From positions 1 to 54,546 of the forward strand of contig JAJQHY010000035.1 in NCBI GenBank assembly GCA_021199495.1: a DNA stretch of 54,546 nucleotides. Direction: 5' to 3'. A program made the translations under genes and the position numbers. Shown here piece after piece: positions 38,564-48,250 of this stretch. Position 1 is the stretch's first letter; each line of letters starts with the position of its first letter. The notes under the pieces were generated by a model. It ran no database searches. It saw only the letters and a program-made list of their open reading frames with translations, and was not told where the DNA came from. The DNA comes from Lachnospiraceae bacterium (GTDB lineage: Bacteria; Bacillota; Clostridia; Lachnospirales; Lachnospiraceae).

Positions 38564-39112
38564 TTATTCCTGATCCAGGGAGCCCTTTTTGGCGATGGTC
38601 TTCGTGTAGGCCAGCAGCAGAAGGGTGCCGATGATGCAGGCAGTCAGGATATTGGCAACAGCGGCCATCGCGCCCTGCGCGAATACCTTATTGGCCGGCT
38701 CAGCGTAAATCAGAATGTCCAAACCAGGAGCGACAATAATCCAGGCAATGGCATTGGCTACCACATTTGCCACATTGTAAAGAATAATCTGGGACTTGCC
38801 GAACTCACCCTCGCTGATATTCAGCCTCTTAGACACCAGCCCCACAAGGGCGCCGACGATTGTGGAAGCGATGACCCAGCTCCACCACGGGCTGCCGCCC
38901 CAGGATAAATCGATCAGGGTATGGCCAATGAAGCCGATCAGCGCGCCTGCCACGGGTCCGTACATCGCAGCCAGCATGCCCAGGATGGCGTACTGTAAGC
39001 TGATGTTGGTGTTCGGAATCCCGCTGGGGATTGCCACGAAGCGGCCCAGCACAAAGAACAGTGCCGCGCCGATACCGATTGCGACGACGTTTCTGACGGA
39101 ATTGTTTTTCAT
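38564..39112 (-). CDS. ECF transporter S component, UPF0397 type
   Basis: A 182-residue membrane protein with about five helices that binds the transported micronutrient. It matches the UPF0397 family: NVVAIGIGAALFFVLGRFVAIPSGIPNTNI (residues about 7-36), GPVAGALIGFIGHTLIDL and WWSWVIAS. The ATG with AGGAG upstream is preferred over an earlier in-frame start that adds 23 unrelated residues. The substrate of this family is not certain; a vitamin or methionine-type compound is possible. No riboswitch was recognised in the upstream 200 bp. Confidence 0.9.
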   Translation of the reverse strand: MKNNSVRNVVAIGIGAALFFVLGRFVAIPSGIPNTNISLQYAILGMLAAMYGPVAGALIGFIGHTLIDLSWGGSPWWSWVIASTIVGALVGLVSKRLNISEGEFGKSQIILYNVANVVANAIAWIIVAPGLDILIYAEPANKVFAQGAMAAVANILTACIIGTLLLLAYTKTIAKKGSLDQE

Positions 39113-39312
39113 CTTTTTTCTCCTTTTGTGTTCTGCGGTTTTGATCAGTTTACCACCGGATGGCGGCAGAAAGCCAATCAAATCTTTTAAGAACGGAATA
39201 TAGCTTTGCGCTATACCTCACTATACATTATTTTCCGGAAGAGATAAAGAGAAAATTTAAATTTTCTTAAGATATTTTTTACATGGACTTTATAACATCT
39301 CGTACCAGCTCC

Positions 39313-42144
39313 TCACGACAGATACTCCCGTATCTCCTGCCCGGTTCGCTCCACCTCCTCCAGCAGTCCCCTGGCGCTTAAGCGCACGGCGCCGCGGCCC
39401 CAGATAATCATCTGCTCCAGGCGGTCGGAGGTTGCCACAGTCACTTTATATTTGCCTGCCATGCGTTTGACCGTCTTTTCAATATAGTGATCCGCGGTCT
39501 CCGCTTCCTTTGTGTAAACGATGTAAATATTGTGGTACTGCTGCACGGTCTCCTGATGTCCGGCCACGCGGTAGGCATCAAAGACCAGGATGACAGTCGT
39601 CTTTTTATAGCCCTGGTAGTTGCAGAGGATGTCGGCCAGACGGTCGCGGGCGCCGTCGATGTTGACGGCAGCGATAGCGGAAAGCTCCTCCCAGGTGAAA
39701 ATAATATTGTAGCCGTCCACGAGGAGATATTCCTCCTCGGGTTTGCGGGGCTTTGGCTGGTAGACATACTCTTTTACGGGCACCGCCGCGGGGCGCGGGC
39801 GATTTGCCGACCGGGAGGTATGCTCCCAACCCTCTTTTTTACGCGAGGTGCTGCCGTAGGTACGTGCGAAGATGGCGTCGATTTCTTCCTGGGAAATAAA
39901 GTCCGAAGCGGAACTGCTCTCCTTCGCTTTTCGCTGCGCGTGATAAGTCTGCGACACTTTGCTTGGCTTTTCGTCCTGCTGCCCCGGCAGATTTACAGCC
40001 CCACCGTCAGATATTCCGTCGCTGGAAGCTCCCATCGTCTGAGCCGCTTCGCAAGCGGCTGCCCGCTCCCGCTCATACGCCCCCGTCAGTCCTGTATCCA
40101 GGTGCATATACGCCTCCACCTGATCCCACGGCACTACGAAGCCCGCGCCGTGCGCGCAGAACACGCTGTCCGCCGTATTTTCCGGATCCTCCTCCGGCAG
40201 ATACTGCGAGGCCGCCAGCACCTCCTCCGTATTGTGACAGGGTGCGTAGCCGGCCAGACGCAGCTTCAGTCTGCCAAGCCCTCTGGTGTAGGAGGCCACC
40301 TCCCGCTGGTAACCCTGCATCGTGGAAACCGGCGCTCTGCCGGACAGGATTGCCATGGTTGCATAGGCTGAACCAATACGACCGACTTCCACACCGGCAG
40401 TGTCATCACCGGCCCGGTCAAAGGCTTCGCCCTGCCCACGCGCTCCGGCCGGATTTCGCCCCTCCGCCGTTTCTGACGCGTCTGTCAGTTCCGGTCCGGA
40501 AAAGGTCCCGCTCATGCGGCTGATATCATTCATGGCCCTGCCTACATTCTCCATGGGCAGCGTCAGCTCAAACGCATACATCGGCTCCAGCAGGATATTT
40601 TCCGCCCGCATCAGTCCCTGACGGACCGCCCGATAGGTCGCTTCCCTGAAATCGCCGCCTTCCGTGTGCTTTGGATGTGCCCGGCCCGCCGCGAGTGAAA
40701 TCCGCACATCTGTCAACTCACCGCCCGTGAGCACTCCCTTGTGCCTGCGTTCTTTTAAATGCGTCAGAATCAGGCGCTGCCAGTTGCGGTCCAGCACGTC
40801 CTCGCTGCAGATTGAATCAAAGGTCAGGCCGCTGCCGGGCTCCCCCGGCTCCATCCACAGATGCACCTCCGCGTAGTGGCGCAGGGGCTCAAAGTGCCCC
40901 ACCCCCTCCACCGGCGCAGCGATCGTTTCCTTGTAAATAATGCTTCCCTCGCTGAAGGAAACAGCGATCTGAAACCGCTCCAGAATCATAGCACGCACAA
41001 TCTCAATCTGCACCTCACCCATGAACTGCACCTGGATTTCCCGCTTTGACTCCACCCAGAGAATTTTTAACTGCGGATCCTCCTCCATAAGCTGCCTGAT
41101 CTTCAGATATGTCTGGTAAACATCGCAGCCGTCCGGCAGAATCATCCGGTAGGAAAGCGCCGGCTCCAGCGTTGGAGCCAGGTCCTCCCGCTCAAAGCCC
41201 AGCCCCTGCCCGCTGCAGGAATCTGACAGTCCTGTCACCGCGCAGAGCGTTCCCGCCTTCGCCTCGCTCACCTGCTCGTAATCCACGCCGGAATACAGAC
41301 GGATTTCATTGATTTTTTCCCCGCCAATGAGGTCCTTCACCCGAAGCGAGCCGCCGGTGACCTTTAAATGTGTCAGGCGGTTTCCCTTATCATCCCGGGA
41401 AATTTTATAGACACGCGCGCCGAATTCGTGCGGATAACGCACTGGCAGCATATAAGTCTCTAAACCCGCCAGCAGCTCCTTTACACCCTCATTTTTCAGG
41501 GCGGAGCCGAAATAGCAGGGGAAGAGCTTCCGCTCTAAAATCAGCTCCCCGATCAGATTGACAGGCAGGTCATTTCCCTGTAAATACAGTTCCAGCAGCT
41601 CCTCCGAGCGCTCCGCCGCGCTTTCCAGAAATCCAGCATCCGACGTGTCCGTAAAGTCCACGCAGTCGCCGCCGAGCTCCTTTTTCAAAAGCCACATCAG
41701 TGCTTCCCGCTCACACCCCGGCAGGTCCATTTTATTGATGAAAAGAAAAACCGGAATACTGTGCTTTTGTAAAAGCTGCCAGAGCGTATGCACATGGCTC
41801 TGTACGCCCTCAGAGCCGCTGATCACCAGAATCGCGTAATCCAGCACCTGCAGCGCCCGCTCCATCTCCGCACCGAAATCCGTATGCCCCGGTGTGTCTA
41901 AAAGCACCGCCTCATATTCGCCGATCCGTACCCGCGCTTCCTTGGAAAAAATCGTGATGCCCCGCGCCTTCTCCATCTGATCCGTATCGAGAAAGGCATC
42001 CCCGTGATCCACCCTGCCCTGCCTGCGGATTGCGTTTTGGGCATAGAGAATGGACTCCGCCAGGGTCGTCTTGCCGGAGTCCACGTGGGCTAAAAGGCCG
42101 ATGCAGATGTTCTGCCCGGATTGTGAAAAATGCTGTTCGTCCAT
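39313..42144 (-). CDS. TetM/EF-G-like GTPase fused to a Rae1/YacP-like NYN ribonuclease
   Basis: A 943-residue protein. The first 640 or so residues are a TetM/O-type ribosomal-protection GTPase: AHVDSGKTTL, GITI, DTPGHTDF, NKMD, then EF-G domains II-V. The region that normally runs straight from domain IV into the last domain holds an extra Gly/Glu/Ala-rich insert (about residues 548-595). After a low-complexity linker (about 680-795), residues 800-943 match the NYN/PIN-like YacP family: LLVDGYNIIF, ARDRLADILCNYQGYK, LVFDAYRV, YTKEAETADHYIEK and VATSDRLEQ. B. subtilis YacP (Rae1) cuts mRNA in the ribosomal A site, so the fusion could place an RNase there. Tetracycline resistance is not implied. 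Confidence 0.9.
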   Translation of the reverse strand: MDEQHFSQSGQNICIGLLAHVDSGKTTLAESILYAQNAIRRQGRVDHGDAFLDTDQMEKARGITIFSKEARVRIGEYEAVLLDTPGHTDFGAEMERALQVLDYAILVISGSEGVQSHVHTLWQLLQKHSIPVFLFINKMDLPGCEREALMWLLKKELGGDCVDFTDTSDAGFLESAAERSEELLELYLQGNDLPVNLIGELILERKLFPCYFGSALKNEGVKELLAGLETYMLPVRYPHEFGARVYKISRDDKGNRLTHLKVTGGSLRVKDLIGGEKINEIRLYSGVDYEQVSEAKAGTLCAVTGLSDSCSGQGLGFEREDLAPTLEPALSYRMILPDGCDVYQTYLKIRQLMEEDPQLKILWVESKREIQVQFMGEVQIEIVRAMILERFQIAVSFSEGSIIYKETIAAPVEGVGHFEPLRHYAEVHLWMEPGEPGSGLTFDSICSEDVLDRNWQRLILTHLKERRHKGVLTGGELTDVRISLAAGRAHPKHTEGGDFREATYRAVRQGLMRAENILLEPMYAFELTLPMENVGRAMNDISRMSGTFSGPELTDASETAEGRNPAGARGQGEAFDRAGDDTAGVEVGRIGSAYATMAILSGRAPVSTMQGYQREVASYTRGLGRLKLRLAGYAPCHNTEEVLAASQYLPEEDPENTADSVFCAHGAGFVVPWDQVEAYMHLDTGLTGAYERERAAACEAAQTMGASSDGISDGGAVNLPGQQDEKPSKVSQTYHAQRKAKESSSASDFISQEEIDAIFARTYGSTSRKKEGWEHTSRSANRPRPAAVPVKEYVYQPKPRKPEEEYLLVDGYNIIFTWEELSAIAAVNIDGARDRLADILCNYQGYKKTTVILVFDAYRVAGHQETVQQYHNIYIVYTKEAETADHYIEKTVKRMAGKYKVTVATSDRLEQMIIWGRGAVRLSARGLLEEVERTGQEIREYLS

Positions 42145-42177
42145 CAGAATACTCCTTGTTACGTCAGAATTTCGTCG

Positions 42178-43569
42178 TTACGTATAAAGGTCTTCCAGTG
42201 TCAGCAGCGTAACCTCTCCCTGCTTTTCCAGATCCAAAAGAGCCGGTGTAAAACCGCTTTTTGAAAAAATATAATAATAAAACACACCGTCTGGACGAAA
42301 TACGGACGCATATCTTCGCAAAAGCTTCAGTTCCTCCACCCCAACCTTTTCATTTCGATATTTACAGGAACCGATCAGGCAGGCATTTCCGTCCACCGGC
42401 AGGCCCACAATATCAATCTGCACCTCCTGATGTGTTTCGCGGTCGCTTCCCCACCATTGGCCTACCTCTCTCAGCTCCACAGGCAGATTTTGCGCATAAC
42501 GCATGAGATACTCTCTGCACATTTTTTCAAAAATCAGTCCCATATAGTCCGGATAATTGCTTTTGACTGCCCTTTCATAAACAGAACGGATACGCCCCGC
42601 GCTGATCAGGGACATATTACGGGAAACAAAGCGGTACCAGAAGCAGAATAAATTGTCGTCTATCGTATAAATCGTCTTCCTTCCCTGCTTTTCCCCGACA
42701 GGAGATTCCCGCTTTAAAATTCCAAGGTCTGTCAGCACCTTCAGATATTTGGCGCACACCGCAGATTCGATCCCCACCTTAGTCGCAATCTCATTGGCGC
42801 GACTGGCTCCTGACGCCACAGCCCAAAGCACGGAATTGTAGACTGCCGGTTCCCGCAGCTCCTGTTTCAACAGATTCTCCGGTTCCTCAAACAAATAACT
42901 GGAAGGCTCCAACAGATTATCCAAAATGGCCTCATCCAGATCATCCCGCACATCCAGCTTGTTGATATAATGCGGGATGGCGCCTGTCACGCCATATAAA
43001 AGCGCCTGATCCTGAAAAGACAGCGCCGGATAAAATACTGTCATCTCTCTGTAGGTTAAGGCCTGTATTTTAAACTGTGCAGTGCGTCGGCCATATAGTG
43101 GGCTTTCATATCCCAGAACCTGATATTCCATAAAACTCATAGACGAACCGCACAGAATCAGATATAATCTGCCATTCTGCCACTGGCGGTCAATCATATG
43201 CTGCAGCCTCGAGGAAATGGACTGCTCAGCCCGGGCGAGATAAGGATATTCATCAATGACAAATACCAGTCGCTCCTTACTGGACATTTCCGTAATTTCA
43301 TTCAGCGCATCCTCATAGCTTCCGTATACCGGTGTGGAAACAGCCTCCGGCGTTTTACAGGTGAAAATCGCCCGCGACAGCGCCTCAAGATTTTCCTGTG
43401 AAGACGCGCTCAGCGCGGAAAAATAAATCGTCGGCTTGTCTTTGCAAAACTCGTTGATCAGCGCCGTTTTTCCCACACGCCGTCTGCCATATATGACAAC
43501 GCACTCAAACTGATTTTTTTCATAACGCCGGTTCATAAGGCGAAGTTCTTCTTCCCGACAGTAAAACAT
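42178..43569 (-). CDS. AAA/archaeal-type ATPase with DUF234-like C-terminus
   Basis: A 463-residue P-loop ATPase. The N-terminal domain has the Walker A text YGRRRVGKTALINEF and the Walker B-like LVFVIDEYPYLA. A winged-helix region follows (ANEIATKVGIESAVCAKYLKVLTDLGIL), and the C-terminal part resembles the DUF234 endonuclease-like domain (EVQIDIVGL ... LIGSCKYRN). The start is the ATG with GGAGG 5 bases upstream; an ATG four codons earlier overlaps that site. Its role is unknown, though such ATPases are often mobile or defence-associated. Its promoter shares a palindrome with that of the cysteine desulfidase gene upstream. Confidence 0.87.
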   Translation of the reverse strand: MFYCREEELRLMNRRYEKNQFECVVIYGRRRVGKTALINEFCKDKPTIYFSALSASSQENLEALSRAIFTCKTPEAVSTPVYGSYEDALNEITEMSSKERLVFVIDEYPYLARAEQSISSRLQHMIDRQWQNGRLYLILCGSSMSFMEYQVLGYESPLYGRRTAQFKIQALTYREMTVFYPALSFQDQALLYGVTGAIPHYINKLDVRDDLDEAILDNLLEPSSYLFEEPENLLKQELREPAVYNSVLWAVASGASRANEIATKVGIESAVCAKYLKVLTDLGILKRESPVGEKQGRKTIYTIDDNLFCFWYRFVSRNMSLISAGRIRSVYERAVKSNYPDYMGLIFEKMCREYLMRYAQNLPVELREVGQWWGSDRETHQEVQIDIVGLPVDGNACLIGSCKYRNEKVGVEELKLLRRYASVFRPDGVFYYYIFSKSGFTPALLDLEKQGEVTLLTLEDLYT

Positions 43570-43587
43570 CGATTCCTCCATGAATTA

Positions 43588-43709
43588 TAGTAAACGACTT
43601 CGTGTCGTTTACTATTGCGCCAATCGCGGGCTGCATAAGTAGCCTTCCTTACGCGATCGTGTGCATCAACTTATATATTGGACGACAATTCTTTGTCGTT
43701 CAATATATA
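43588..43709 (-). repeat. Chain of hairpins in the AAA-ATPase leader
   Basis: TAGTAAACGAC/GTCGTTTACTA at 43588-43614 is a perfect 11-bp stem. TTATATATTGGACGACAA at 43671-43688 pairs with TTTGTCGTTCAATATATAA at about 43691-43709 with one mismatch. Both lie in the predicted 5' leader of the ATPase mRNA. Confidence 0.6.
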
Positions 43710-43769
43710 ATCAACTCGTAAGTTAGTAACTTACGAGTTGATTATATTCTTCCTTATGAAATTCGTCAA
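43705..43769 (-). promoter_or_regulatory. Promoter with overlapping palindrome (copy A), for the AAA ATPase
   Basis: On the minus strand TTGACG (43764-43769) and TATAAT (43741-43746) are 17 bases apart. A perfect palindrome with 21-bp arms and a single central base (43705-43747) covers the -10 region and the transcription start. The -35, spacer and palindrome all resemble the copy at 45148-45206 upstream of the desulfidase gene. This is the arrangement expected for a repressor operator. Confidence 0.65.
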
Positions 43770-43832
43770 GATTGTTTTTCGTCTGTGCAGCCATTCTTTT
43801 ATACCGTTATGCCAGGGAAAAGGGGCTCCGTC

Positions 43833-45125
43833 TCACTCCCCGATCATCAGGGAAATAATCTCGTCGTTCGTCTGACGCATCCCGTCCTTGCCCAGGCGGC
43901 CGATGCTGTCAATGGTGGCCTCGATGCCTTTCATCACAATGCCGTCCCCGGCCTTGAACTCCTGGCCGCAGCAGTACATTTCATAGCCCAGGATACCGGC
44001 GTCCACGCTGCTGGCAATCTTGGCCGCGCAGCTGGCCTTCGCGCCATCACAGATGATGCCGCTGACAATGGCCAGAGCGTTCACCACCGTATGGATAATC
44101 GCCTGGTAGTCGCCGCCGAGCAGATACGCGACACCCGCGCCCGCGCCTGCGCCCGCGCTGACCGCGCCGCAGTAGGCGCTCAAGGTACCGATACCGGTTT
44201 TCTCATGAATGCTGATCAGGTTGCTGATGATGAGGGCGCGCAAAAGCTGCTCGCGGCTTGCGCCCAGCTCCTCAGCGTAGACGATGAGCGGCAGAGAGCA
44301 GGTCATGCCCTGGTTGCCGCTGCCGCTGTTGATAATCACAGGCAGCTCGCAGCCGTTCATCCTGGCGTCGCTCCCTGCGGCCGCGTAGGCCCGCGCCCGG
44401 GTGCGCACGTCGGAGCCGTTGGACTTTAAAAGCACCTTGCCGATATTGGCGCCGTAATCTCCCTTCAGTCCTTCCTCCGCGATGGCGGTATTGTAACGGA
44501 TCTGACGATCCAGCACCGCCTCCACATCGCTTAAGTCGCAGGTATTGGCAAAGTCCCAGATTCCCTCCACAGTTAAGAGACTGCGGTCGGCCGTCTGAGC
44601 CGCGCCGCCGTCAGTACCGGTACCGTCCGCCACGTTTTTCTGATACAGCACTTTCCCGTCCTTTTCCAGCAGGACAATCTCGGTGTGATGATCCGCAATC
44701 CGGACCTTCGAATAATGCTCCCCGGCATACTCCGTCACAATGATATCAAAAATATGCCCCTCCTCAATATGCTCCACCGTGATATCCACCTGGTCGAGAT
44801 ACCGGCTCATGGCGCTTCTCTCCTCGTCATCCACCTCGGAGAGCACCTCCAGCTCCCGCTCGGCATGCCCCGCGATAATCCCCGCCGCGGCCGCAGCCTC
44901 CAGGCCCTTCCAGTGATTCGTACCCGGCACGATCACGCTCTTGACATTTTTGATAATGCTGCCGCTGACCTGCAGCACCACCTTCTCTGGCAGCTCCCCC
45001 AGAAGCTCTCTCGCTTTCGCGGCGGCGTAAGCTAAGGCAATCGGCTCCGTGCAGCCCATGGCCGGCACCAGCTCCTCTTTTAAAATCTGTACATAACAGT
45101 CGTATCGTAAATCATTTCGTTCCAT
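43833..45125 (-). CDS. L-cysteine desulfidase family protein (UPF0597/CyuA)
   Basis: A 430-residue Fe-S enzyme family whose characterised member splits L-cysteine to sulfide, ammonia and pyruvate. The N-terminal cluster Cys is in AMGCTEPIALAYA (residue 25); GMTCSLPLIVY, AYCGAVSAG and ICDGAKASCAAKIASS supply further conserved Cys residues. An Asp/Gly-rich insert (GTGTDGGAAQTAD) interrupts the middle, where relatives are shorter. The gene follows the NifH-like gene by 149 bp, in the same direction, but has its own promoter. It could supply sulfide for Fe-S assembly of the nitrogenase-like proteins, or use cysteine as a nutrient. Confidence 0.9.
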   Translation of the reverse strand: MERNDLRYDCYVQILKEELVPAMGCTEPIALAYAAAKARELLGELPEKVVLQVSGSIIKNVKSVIVPGTNHWKGLEAAAAAGIIAGHAERELEVLSEVDDEERSAMSRYLDQVDITVEHIEEGHIFDIIVTEYAGEHYSKVRIADHHTEIVLLEKDGKVLYQKNVADGTGTDGGAAQTADRSLLTVEGIWDFANTCDLSDVEAVLDRQIRYNTAIAEEGLKGDYGANIGKVLLKSNGSDVRTRARAYAAAGSDARMNGCELPVIINSGSGNQGMTCSLPLIVYAEELGASREQLLRALIISNLISIHEKTGIGTLSAYCGAVSAGAGAGAGVAYLLGGDYQAIIHTVVNALAIVSGIICDGAKASCAAKIASSVDAGILGYEMYCCGQEFKAGDGIVMKGIEATIDSIGRLGKDGMRQTNDEIISLMIGE

Positions 45126-45147
45126 TTATCTTTGGTCTCCTGTAAAA

Positions 45148-45206
45148 AATCAACTCATAAGTGCAACTTATGAGTTGATTATGACTTTTCATATGAAGTT
45201 CGTCAA
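45148..45206 (-). promoter_or_regulatory. Promoter with overlapping palindrome (copy B), for the desulfidase gene
   Basis: On the minus strand TTGACG (45201-45206) and CATAAT (45178-45183) have a 17-base spacer. A palindrome with 15-bp arms (45148-45162 and 45166-45180, AATCAACTCATAAGT-type) overlaps the -10 region. A T-run follows, so it also resembles a terminator for the NifH-like transcript. Its near twin is at 43705-43769. Confidence 0.65.
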
Positions 45207-45274
45207 GTGGATTTTCAAAATTGCAGCTTCGCCGCGAAACAATTCACGACAGCCATGGAATGACCACACAGCTG

Positions 45275-46099
<825 letters not shown>

Positions 46100-46211
46100 C
46101 TATGTATTACCCTCCTTCTCTGCCCTCCTTATTGAGGCATGTCATACCTTTATGTCTTCGCTCATTATCTTTCAGACAATGTCCATACTGAAAATGTTGA
46201 TGTATTTCACA

Positions 46212-47591
46212 TCAGGCCAATCTCTCCTCCAGCCATAAATCCAGCAGTTCCCCTGTCATATTAAAATTTTCTGTCGGATGCACCGGTGAGAAGCTGCCGC
46301 CGTCAGGAAAACCGATATACTGCACCTTCTTTTTCACCAACGGCCTGTAATCCAGGTCGGCGATAATCATACGCACAGAATCCGCATTGGCCTGTGCCGT
46401 AAAATCATCCTCCCCGGTCAGCTTTTTATCCCCGGGAAGCATATACGCGCGATCCATGTCATAAAAGCTCAGGACGCGGATATTGCGCTGCCCGAGCGCA
46501 AGGAACGTTTCGCGCACAGCATTGGCAATAAACTGCTCCGCCACGATGAGGATCTCTGGGACGTCAGTTTCCTGCACAGCTATCCCTGTTACTGCACAAG
46601 TCAGGTCAGATGAACCATATTCCTCTGACGCTTTGGAGGAGCTCGTCAATGATCGATTCTCCATCTCAGACCCCGATATAAACAGATCGTCCGACCCGTT
46701 TTCCGCAACTATTCCGTCAATTTTAAATTTGCTCAGCTGTAATGCAAGATTTTCTGCATTTTTTGCTCCAAATGGCGCTCCCGCAACATATGGAATGCCG
46801 AATTCACGCTCCATAAAACGTGCCAGCTTCAGCCCCGCCTCGCTGACCACCACATTCACCTGCGCCGCAGCCGCTCTTTTCAGATTCTCAGTCGTCTCCT
46901 TCGTACCCCAATGGGAAAGCACACGCCAGCCCGCGTTGGCAATCAGTTTGTCCACAGACGCAAGCATGTCCGTTGTCCAGTCAATGGTGTTGGCTCCCAG
47001 GAGATTGACAGTTCCCGCAAGCGTTTCCCGCGGCGTCAACAGAATCCGCCCCAGCGTCTCCAGTGTCACGCCAATACCATAGAGATAGTCCTTTTCCCCA
47101 TCGATTTTCACCTCCGCGGCAGGCAAACCGCTCTGCACAGTAATCTTTTCCGCGGCATATTCCAGGTCAGAGTTAATCATAGAGGAGGAAGGCGCACAGC
47201 AAAGTAATACAAAATCGGGCGCATACTGCTCCATTCCTCTCTCAAAGGTCCGCATGACCTTTTCCTCTGTCCCCGTGATAATATCCTCATTGCGGATATC
47301 CGAATTCATAACGCGCACACCGCGCATCCGGGCTGCCCGGTCAAAGCTGCCTGCGCCATGAGCCTCTCCTCCGGCCCGCGCCGCAAAAGCACGGCCGCCA
47401 TCCGAACCCGGCCCATGCCCATCCGTTCTGCCTGTCTGGCCGCCATGCGACTGCCCTCCCTGTCCCATACGGATCGGTTTGTACCGGCTCGGATCATCGA
47501 TAATGCCGAACCCTTCCGTCTCATTCAACACCGCCTCAAACCCCAATACATCCGACAGGCAGGGCGGTATTACCTTCCATAATCTTTTCAT
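46212..47591 (-). CDS. NifD/NifE-like nitrogenase component 1 homologue
   Basis: A 459-residue protein of the oxidoreductase/nitrogenase component 1 family. Conserved landmarks are PPCLSDVLGFEAVLN at the N-terminus (C11), SDIRNEDIITGTEEKVM, FVLLCCAPSSSMINSDLE (C131, C132), NLLGANTIDW and FMEREFGIPYVAGAPFG. Residues of about 43-82 form a Gly/His-rich insert. A second Ser-rich insert lies at about 287-325. The segment where NifD carries its cofactor Cys reads NVVVSEAG, with no Cys, and only two of three P-cluster-type Cys positions are clear. AAGGAG is 10 bases from the ATG. It is probably a reductase of another substrate. Confidence 0.88.
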   Translation of the reverse strand: MKRLWKVIPPCLSDVLGFEAVLNETEGFGIIDDPSRYKPIRMGQGGQSHGGQTGRTDGHGPGSDGGRAFAARAGGEAHGAGSFDRAARMRGVRVMNSDIRNEDIITGTEEKVMRTFERGMEQYAPDFVLLCCAPSSSMINSDLEYAAEKITVQSGLPAAEVKIDGEKDYLYGIGVTLETLGRILLTPRETLAGTVNLLGANTIDWTTDMLASVDKLIANAGWRVLSHWGTKETTENLKRAAAAQVNVVVSEAGLKLARFMEREFGIPYVAGAPFGAKNAENLALQLSKFKIDGIVAENGSDDLFISGSEMENRSLTSSSKASEEYGSSDLTCAVTGIAVQETDVPEILIVAEQFIANAVRETFLALGQRNIRVLSFYDMDRAYMLPGDKKLTGEDDFTAQANADSVRMIIADLDYRPLVKKKVQYIGFPDGGSFSPVHPTENFNMTGELLDLWLEERLA

Positions 47592-47693
47592 ATTCTCAAA
47601 ACTCCTTCACGATCGTCCATGTCCGTGATGCAGCCAGTCCGCTGCACCTGCCTGAAGGCATTCTATCTATCATACCCATCCTTCATGCCGCTG

Positions 47694-48206
47694 TTACTCG
47701 TGGTCCCCGAACTCCAGGTGAGAGTCCTCCCACAGCTTCAGATCTATGTCATACTCCCGCTTCAGTCGTTGTGTCAGCAGCTCCCCGTCCGTGGAGAGAA
47801 TCACCCACTGGCACCCATAGGTCAGCACGAAATGTTTCGTTCCACGCTCTTTGGATAACTCCACAATCGCGTCCACAATCTGGTTTAAATACCGCCCGCT
47901 GGAAAAATCGCTCATGGAAGGACACAATAACGCCGCCTTCCCCTCCTGCATCATTTCCCCGATCCGCATATAAGGCTTATGCCGGATGCAGTTTAACGAG
48001 CCCACAAAGACCAGAATGGCGGTTTCATCCCCGCCCAGGCGGCCTTGGAGCATCTGACCGGGAGCGCCTCCATGTCCGTGAAAACCGCTACCGCCGTGAC
48101 CTTCCCGGCCGCCATTTCGTTCATTCACGCGATTGTCCCGTCCATGAAAAGTTCTGTCTCTGCTTTCTAAGTCCTTCTCTGATTCCATATTCCTGTAATT
48201 CTCCAC
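47694..48206 (-). CDS. Mini NifK/NifN-like protein (170 residues)
   Basis: The protein aligns by eye only with the N-terminal third of a component-1 beta subunit. Three Cys, C73 (LNCIRHKPY), C95 (LLCPSMS) and C132 (YGCQWV), have spacings like the cluster ligands of NifK. YGCQWVILSTDGELL mirrors the usual Cys-x-x-x-IGDD region. The two further Rossmann-like domains are absent. The N-terminus (residues 21-50) is Gly/His/Arg-rich. The GTG start has AGGAGG 4 bases upstream; an ATG six codons later is less well placed. The next gene begins 102 bp past its stop and no continuation of the family was seen there, so this seems to be a naturally short partner, though an old truncation cannot be excluded. 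Confidence 0.75.
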   Translation of the reverse strand: MENYRNMESEKDLESRDRTFHGRDNRVNERNGGREGHGGSGFHGHGGAPGQMLQGRLGGDETAILVFVGSLNCIRHKPYMRIGEMMQEGKAALLCPSMSDFSSGRYLNQIVDAIVELSKERGTKHFVLTYGCQWVILSTDGELLTQRLKREYDIDLKLWEDSHLEFGDHE

Positions 48207-48226
48207 TTTTCCTCCTGATACAACAC

Positions 48227-48250
48227 AGAGCCAGGATTTCTCCTGGCTCT
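48227..48250 (-). repeat. Hairpin in the nitrogenase-like operon leader
   Basis: AGAGCCAGGA at 48227-48236 pairs perfectly with TCCTGGCTCT at 48241-48250 around a GAAA-type tetraloop on the minus strand, about 20 bases before the start codon. There is no T-run directly after it. Confidence 0.7.

Noticed and set aside
39313-42144. Calling the TetM-like fusion a tetracycline-resistance gene
   Set aside because: The NYN fusion, the extra insert and the housekeeping context differ from known resistance determinants; sequence alone does not support resistance.
43588-43770. CRISPR array or riboswitch in the hairpin-rich gap
   Set aside because: The repeats are single inverted pairs, not evenly spaced direct repeats, and no known aptamer core is present.
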